A stretch of 10,080 nt of DNA, taken from assembly GCF_030651615.1 (NCBI RefSeq), contig NZ_JAUSCG010000050.1, positions 1 to 10,080 of the forward strand, read 5' to 3'. Below the pieces are notes generated by a model. The model saw only the letters and a program-made list of their open reading frames with translations. It was not told where the DNA came from and did no database searches. The position numbers and the translations under genes were made by a program. Shown here piece after piece: positions 5,369 to 10,080 of this stretch. The DNA comes from Methanocalculus sp. (lineage in GTDB: Archaea > Halobacteriota > Methanomicrobia > Methanomicrobiales > Methanocorpusculaceae). Every line of letters begins with the position of its first letter. The stretch's first letter is position 1.

Positions 5369-7300
5369 ATGGGTACAGAAACGCTGACTGATGAACCAGA
5401 GTATGAGGTTCTTGAAGAGGAGGGTCTCTTTGGGGAGATCGACCTTGTTACCACAGCCGATATTGAGGTTCCTGCAACCCTTATCGATCAGGTGATCGGA
5501 CAGGAGCATGCTGTTGAGGTCATCCGAAAAGCCGCCATCCAGCGGCGTCATGTGATGATGATTGGAACTCCCGGCACAGGCAAATCGATGCTCGCAAAAG
5601 CGATGTCCGAACTCCTTCCAAAAGAGGAGATGCAGGATATCCTGGTCTATCCAAACTCCGATGACAATAATAATCCTCTCATTCGGACAGTTCCTGCCGG
5701 AAGAGGAAAAGAGATCGTCGCCGCCCATAAAATGGAGGGGCGAAAGCGGGCACAGATGCGCAATATGCTGATGCTGATGCTCGTCTTTGGTATCCTTGGA
5801 TATGCTCTCATATCAGGGATGTTCCTGATGGGAATCATCGCAGTAGCCTTTATCTTCCTCGCCTTCAGGACGATGATGCCACGCGATGATGCAATGGTGC
5901 CAAAACTCCTTGTATCGACATCTCCTGACTCAAAAGCTCCTTTCATCGATGCAACCGGATCGCATGCAGGTGCACTCCTCGGTGATGTCCGCCACGATCC
6001 GTTCCAGTCCGGCGGACTTGAGACTCCTTCCCACGATCGTGTGGAGGGTGGTGCCATTCACCGGTCCCACAAAGGCGTCCTCTTCATTGATGAGATAAAC
6101 ACCCTCTCCCCACATTCACAACAGAACCTCCTCACCGCCCTGCAGGAGGGCGAGTTTCCGATCACCGGCCAGAGCGAACGATCAAGCGGGGCAATGGTCA
6201 GAACAGAGCCTGTTCCCTGCCGCTTTGTGATGATCGCAGCAGGAAACCTTGATGCGATGCAGGGGATGCACCCGGCTCTTCGCTCCCGTATCCGGGGATA
6301 CGGCTATGAGGTCTTCATGAAGGAGACGATCGATGACACGCCGAAGAACCGTGAGAAGTTCATCCGTTTCATCGCTCAGGAGGTCAAGAACGACGGGAAG
6401 ATTCCACCGTTTGACAGGACCGCTATCAGTGAGATCATCCGTGAAGCACGGAGGCGTTCAAACAGGAAAGGTCATCTGACCCTGAAACTCCGTGATCTCG
6501 GCGGTCTCGTCCGGGTTGCCGGGGATTTTGCACGCGGTGAAGGATCAGAGACGACCAGTGTCCGGCATGTTCTCGCTGCAAAAGCGACGGCACGCTCAGT
6601 CGAGGATCAGATCTCAGATGAATATATCCAGCGGAGCCGGGACTATGATCTGACGGTCGTTTCAGGAACTGCAATCGGCAAGGTGAACGGCCTTGCAGTG
6701 ATGGGGAGTGATTCGGGTTCAGTCCTCCCGATAGTTGCTGAAGTTACTCCTGCACAGGGTGCATCAGGTACTGTCATTGCAACAGGTCTTCTGAAGGAGA
6801 TCGCCCAGGAGTCGATCAAAAACGTCTCTGCAATCTTAAAGAAGTTCACAGGAAAGGATATCAGAAACATCGATATTCATGTCCAGTTCATCGGCACCTA
6901 TCAGGGTGTCGAGGGTGACTCGGCATCGGTCTCGGTTGCAACCGCAGTCATCTCCGCGATCGAAGGAATTCCGGTCAGGCAGGATGTTGCGATGACAGGA
7001 TCGCTCTCGGTCAGAGGAGATGTCCTCCCGATCGGCGGTGTCACCTATAAGATCGAGGCGGCAGCAAAAGCAGGGATCAAGCATGTCTTCATCCCGCAAT
7101 CGAATATGGGAGATGTTCTGATCGAGGACCAGTACCGGAATATGATCGAGATCATTCCGGTATCGCATATCGAAGAGATCCTTGAACAGGCTCTCGTTCC
7201 GACAAACCGTGAAGGTTTCCTCACCAAACTGAAGAAACTTGCTGAACCGGCACCGGTCCCTCAACCCCAGCCGCTCCAGAATGAACCGGGAGTTGTATAA
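5369..7300 (+). CDS. lonB: Archaeal LonB, membrane-anchored ATP-dependent protease
   Basis: This 643-residue protein has the build of archaeal LonB: an AAA+ domain interrupted by a two-pass membrane anchor, then a Lon protease domain. Walker A is GTPGTGKS (66-73). The two membrane segments lie at about 132-168. Walker B is VLFIDE (237-242). A sensor Asn is in AAGNLD (N293), and arginine-finger candidates are in ALRSRIRG (303-310). The protease dyad is S518 in VEGDSAS and K561 in GGVTYKIEAA. In archaea LonB is the main ATP-driven protease for membrane and misfolded proteins. The C-terminus ends in a Pro-rich tail. The ATG at 5369 is the only reasonable start for the full AAA+ domain; its ribosome site is weak (GTGGGG, 11 nt upstream). 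It is the first gene of a four-gene set with tldD, tldE and a BofA-like gene. Confidence 0.97.
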   Translation: MGTETLTDEPEYEVLEEEGLFGEIDLVTTADIEVPATLIDQVIGQEHAVEVIRKAAIQRRHVMMIGTPGTGKSMLAKAMSELLPKEEMQDILVYPNSDDNNNPLIRTVPAGRGKEIVAAHKMEGRKRAQMRNMLMLMLVFGILGYALISGMFLMGIIAVAFIFLAFRTMMPRDDAMVPKLLVSTSPDSKAPFIDATGSHAGALLGDVRHDPFQSGGLETPSHDRVEGGAIHRSHKGVLFIDEINTLSPHSQQNLLTALQEGEFPITGQSERSSGAMVRTEPVPCRFVMIAAGNLDAMQGMHPALRSRIRGYGYEVFMKETIDDTPKNREKFIRFIAQEVKNDGKIPPFDRTAISEIIREARRRSNRKGHLTLKLRDLGGLVRVAGDFARGEGSETTSVRHVLAAKATARSVEDQISDEYIQRSRDYDLTVVSGTAIGKVNGLAVMGSDSGSVLPIVAEVTPAQGASGTVIATGLLKEIAQESIKNVSAILKKFTGKDIRNIDIHVQFIGTYQGVEGDSASVSVATAVISAIEGIPVRQDVAMTGSLSVRGDVLPIGGVTYKIEAAAKAGIKHVFIPQSNMGDVLIEDQYRNMIEIIPVSHIEEILEQALVPTNREGFLTKLKKLAEPAPVPQPQPLQNEPGVV

Positions 7301-7302
7301 AC

Positions 7303-8640
7303 GTGGATAAAAACCTCCGGTACTGGGACCTCCGTCATGTGAGCGGAGAGCATACCGGTATCGATATCGATAATGGCGAAGTTGAATCAGCAGGCGTCTC
7401 ATTCTTTTCAAAAGCGATCATTCGTGCGCTCGGCCCACGTGGGTGGGGCATCCTGGCCGTCTCTCCTTTTAATCCGGATGACAGAAAGGCACTTCGCGAG
7501 TACCTCTCACGGGCAGAAAAAGCGGCGGTGATCACCCGTGAAGATGTGCAGCTTGCAGATGCACCCAATCGTGACCTGCTCCCAACTCCTCCGATGAAAG
7601 AGAACCCACTTGATCTCCCGCTCGAAGAGAAGGGGAGACTGCTGATGCAGATCACAGAGGCTGCAAAGGTACCCGGTGTGACAAACACACGCGGGACCTA
7701 TACCGAACGGTATGAAGAAGTCAGCTTCCTCGATTCAACCGGATTTGCTGCATCATATCAGACCTGCCGGTCAGGTTTCAGCGTCATGGCGGTTGCAAAG
7801 AAGAACGGGGAGATGCAGATGGGGTATGTCCGTGACCATACCATCGACGGCCTCAATATCAGGAACAGAACCGATCAGGGTGTCAAAGCAGGCACCCGTG
7901 CAGTGGATCTCCTGAATGCACGTGCAGCGAAAGGTGGTCGAATGGCCGCTGTCCTTGACCCTGAACTTGGCGGTGTCTTTGCCCATGAAGCTGTCGGGCA
8001 TGCAAGTGAAGGAGACCTGGTCAAAGAGGGTGCATCGGTTCTGAAAGATCGGATAGGTGAAGCAATCGGCAGTCCGATCGTCACCATCATCGATGACCCG
8101 ACGATGCACTCGTTTGGGTTCGAACCAATTGATGCAGAAGGTATAGCAGGGTGCAGAACCGCTATCATCGAAGATGGCATCCTGAGGCGGTATCTTCACT
8201 CCCGTGAGACGCTTGCTGCTGTTGGTTCTGGTGATGCGGGTCATGCCCGGGCGATGCCCGGTAATCAGCCGATTGTTCGGATGAGCAACACCTACATTGC
8301 GGCGGGAGATGCCCGGTACGACGAGATCATCGGGGAGTGCAGGAATGGTATCCTCCTCAGTGGCTCCCGTGGGGGACAGGTTGATCCCGGCAGGGGTGTT
8401 TTTCAGTTTAATGCCGAGTACGGGTACCTGATTGAGGGTGGAGAGCTGACACAGATGGTGCGGGACGTCTCGCTCTCAGGTGAGATCCTCTCGACACTGC
8501 ATGCGATCACCCTCTGCGGCAATGATCTCAGGATGCATCCGGGATACTGCGGAAAAGGCGGGCAGAGTGTGCCGGTCTCAGATGGTTCTCCTCATCTCCT
8601 CCTCTCTGAAGCGATCATCGGGGGTAATGGCGATGTATGA
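7303..8640 (+). CDS. tldD: TldD-type metallopeptidase
   Basis: This 445-residue protein belongs to the TldD/PmbA (modulator of DNA gyrase) family. In E. coli, TldD and TldE form a heterodimeric zinc protease that trims unfolded peptides, including the microcin B17 leader and the antitoxin CcdA. The metal-binding HExxxH is visible as HEAVGH (228-233), and C405 in ITLCGND is the expected third ligand. Other conserved parts are the GTYTERYEEV region, IIDDP (262-266) and FGFEPIDAEG (271-280). TldD is therefore the catalytic partner. The start is GTG two bases after the lonB TAA, with GGGAG (7288-7292) 10 nt upstream, so it is co-transcribed with lonB. The natural substrate in a methanogen is unknown. 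Confidence 0.95.
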   Translation: MDKNLRYWDLRHVSGEHTGIDIDNGEVESAGVSFFSKAIIRALGPRGWGILAVSPFNPDDRKALREYLSRAEKAAVITREDVQLADAPNRDLLPTPPMKENPLDLPLEEKGRLLMQITEAAKVPGVTNTRGTYTERYEEVSFLDSTGFAASYQTCRSGFSVMAVAKKNGEMQMGYVRDHTIDGLNIRNRTDQGVKAGTRAVDLLNARAAKGGRMAAVLDPELGGVFAHEAVGHASEGDLVKEGASVLKDRIGEAIGSPIVTIIDDPTMHSFGFEPIDAEGIAGCRTAIIEDGILRRYLHSRETLAAVGSGDAGHARAMPGNQPIVRMSNTYIAAGDARYDEIIGECRNGILLSGSRGGQVDPGRGVFQFNAEYGYLIEGGELTQMVRDVSLSGEILSTLHAITLCGNDLRMHPGYCGKGGQSVPVSDGSPHLLLSEAIIGGNGDV

Positions 8641-9925
8641 AGGAATAGAGGATGAGATCATCAAAGCAGGTCTTGCTCAGGTGGATGAGGTCGAGGTTGC
8701 TCTCCTGAAAAGTGAAAGCGTCTCGATCGAACTGAAACGGTCTCTTCCTGCACATGCAGGAGAGTCGCATGGCACCGGTCTGATCATCCGCGTGATCGAT
8801 GCCGGGCGGATCGGATCGTCGAGCACAAGCACCCCGACAGACTGGCGTGTCTGTCTTGCATCCGCAATTGCAAGCTCTCATCTTGCAGAGCCGGTTCCCT
8901 GGGGTGGTCTTCCGGGTCCGGTTCAGCTCGGCGGAGATCCCCTTTCATTTGATAAAAATGTCAGAACAGATCCGGATATTGCTCTCTCCTTCTGTAACCA
9001 GCTCCTTCTGGGTGCATCCGAATATCCTGATGCTGAGGTGATCGGTGGAGGCGCAGGATTATCAATCGGATCGGTTCTCCTCGCAAACTCTTCCGGTGTC
9101 AGGTACAGGGAGGATCATACCTCGGTATCTGCCTCCCTTGAGACGATAGCAGATCAGTCGACCGGTTATGAGTATGACCGGTCGTCAACGATGAAGATCG
9201 ATCCGGTTGCTGTTGGGCGGCGTGCGGCAGAGCTCGCTTCAACCTCACGAAACGGCCAGTCGATTGAGACAGGCACCTATGACCTCCTCTTCTCACCGAT
9301 CGCCTTTGCCGACCTCTGTGCATCGCTGTTATCGTCTGCACTCAACGGCAGAAGCGTTCATATGGGCAGGTCATTCCTTGCAGAGAAACTCGGTGAGACG
9401 ATCGGAGCAGACCACCTCACCGTCATTGATGATCCCTTCTATCCCGATGGCCTTGGGAGTGGTCGGTTTGATGCAGAAGGTGTGTCGACACGTAAGAATG
9501 TCCTCATTGAGGACGGTATTCTGAACTCCTTCGTCTATGATCTCAAGACTGCATACCGGTTCGATAAACAGAGCACAGGAAACGCTTCACGCGGCGGTCT
9601 TGGTGGCGGGGTATCTATCGGGATGCATAACATGGTCTTTACTGCCGAAACGATGCAGGAGCCGGGTGAGGGGCAGTGTATATCGATCAATGACGTCATC
9701 GGTGCCCATACGGCAAACCCACTCACCGGCGACTTCTCTGTTGAGGTTCAGAATGCCTTCTTCATGGAGGATGGGGTTCACCAGAAACCGATCAGGAAGG
9801 CGATGCTTGCAGGAAATATTTTTGAGATGCTCAGTCAGATCATCGGCATGGGATGCACTCCACGCCGGGTCGGCTCAGTCATCGTTGCACCAGTCCGGAT
9901 CAACGGAATGCGCCTTGTCGGGTGA
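8633..9925 (+). CDS. tldE: TldE/PmbA-type partner of TldD
   Basis: This 430-residue protein is homologous to TldD but lacks the HExxxH motif. The matching stretch reads SPIAFADLCASLL, so it is the non-catalytic half of the expected TldD/TldE heterodimer, which helps bind substrate. Shared family pieces include VIDDPFYPDGLGSGRFDAEG, VLIEDGILNSFVYD and TGNASRGG. The frame is open upstream to 8480, but that part is out-of-frame tldD sequence. The ATG at 8633 is preferred because GGGGG (8620-8624) sits 8 nt upstream. The ATG at 8627 is only 2 nt from that site. The gene overlaps tldD by 8 nt, which suggests coupled translation and balanced amounts of the two subunits. Confidence 0.94.
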   Translation: MYEGIEDEIIKAGLAQVDEVEVALLKSESVSIELKRSLPAHAGESHGTGLIIRVIDAGRIGSSSTSTPTDWRVCLASAIASSHLAEPVPWGGLPGPVQLGGDPLSFDKNVRTDPDIALSFCNQLLLGASEYPDAEVIGGGAGLSIGSVLLANSSGVRYREDHTSVSASLETIADQSTGYEYDRSSTMKIDPVAVGRRAAELASTSRNGQSIETGTYDLLFSPIAFADLCASLLSSALNGRSVHMGRSFLAEKLGETIGADHLTVIDDPFYPDGLGSGRFDAEGVSTRKNVLIEDGILNSFVYDLKTAYRFDKQSTGNASRGGLGGGVSIGMHNMVFTAETMQEPGEGQCISINDVIGAHTANPLTGDFSVEVQNAFFMEDGVHQKPIRKAMLAGNIFEMLSQIIGMGCTPRRVGSVIVAPVRINGMRLVG

Positions 9926-9934
9926 TAGGGGGTT

Positions 9935-10080
9935 ATGTACGAGGCTCTTCTTCCAATACTTGTTGCGGTGGCGCTTGTCGCCGCACTCTATTATTTCGTC
10001 AGGAAAGGGATGACCCTCTTCATCAACGCCGTTTCAGGTCTGATAATTCTCTTCATTGTCAATACCTTTCATCTCCTCGC
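9935..10080 (+). CDS. BofA-like small membrane protein (partial, cut by window edge)
   Basis: The first 48 residues are visible. Two hydrophobic stretches, about 4-22 (LLPILVAVALVAALYYF) and 30-49 (INAVSGLIILFIVNTFHLLA), flank a short basic turn (VRKGM). The pattern, with INAVxGLIILFxxN in the second helix, resembles the BofA family. In Bacillus, BofA inhibits the intramembrane protease SpoIVFB during sporulation. Archaeal relatives exist but have no sigma-K to regulate, so the job here is unknown. The start is ATG at 9935. GGTGAT at 9921-9926, which overlaps the tldE stop, lies 8 nt upstream and matches the 3' part of the extended Shine-Dalgarno sequence. The gene closely follows tldE, with a 9-nt gap, and is probably in the same operon. 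Confidence 0.65.
   Translation, partial: MYEALLPILVAVALVAALYYFVRKGMTLFINAVSGLIILFIVNTFHLL

Noticed and set aside
6836..7411. 191-codon open frame antisense to the lonB 3' end and tldD start
   Set aside because: It lies opposite strongly conserved coding sequence, is rich in Arg/Asp from reading the complement, and has no family resemblance.
8480..8632. N-terminal extension of tldE
   Set aside because: The frame is open, but this DNA encodes the conserved C-terminal part of TldD in another frame. A good ribosome site supports the start at 8633.

Overview
The window comes from a methanogenic archaeon, most likely of the order Methanomicrobiales. That placement is inferred from gene content and remembered gene order, not from a search. 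The archaeal signs are a group II chaperonin (thermosome), a small Nob1 PIN/zinc-ribbon nuclease, a short archaeal-type PRPP synthetase, a membrane-anchored LonB protease, a GfcR/PyrE-like regulator, and TATA boxes of the TTTATATA type placed about 25 bp before the expected transcription starts.

Layout. Positions 1-660 hold an imperfect tandem array of about 103-111 bp units with internal inverted repeats. It contains no believable gene and probably continues past the left edge. A T-run at 718-724 (minus strand) follows the thermosome gene (737-2332, minus), which has its own strong promoter. Next, also on the minus strand, is a tightly packed operon read in the order prs (5282-4437), rtcA (4440-3481), nob1 (3484-3029), gfcR (3028-2405). 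Its junctions are ATGA, ATGA and TAG|ATG, so the four genes are almost certainly co-transcribed and translationally coupled. The operon joins making PRPP, RNA 3'-end chemistry, 16S rRNA 3'-end maturation and a predicted PRPP-binding regulator.

The 86 bp between prs and lonB is a divergent promoter. It holds a nested palindrome: 10-bp perfect arms at 5324-5333 and 5358-5367 share an exact centre with an 8-bp palindrome at 5342-5349. The left arm overlaps the TATA element and the right arm ends just before the lonB start codon.

On the plus strand runs a proteolysis operon: lonB (5369-7300), tldD (7303-8640), tldE (8633-9925) and the start of a small BofA-like membrane protein gene (9935 to the right edge). 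It pairs a membrane-bound ATP-dependent protease with the TldD/TldE peptidase pair, then a relative of a bacterial inhibitor of an intramembrane protease.

Most of the window is conserved housekeeping. The parts most worth a second look are the nested palindrome, the structured repeat array, the unusual features of the thermosome subunit, and the BofA-like gene next to two proteolytic systems.
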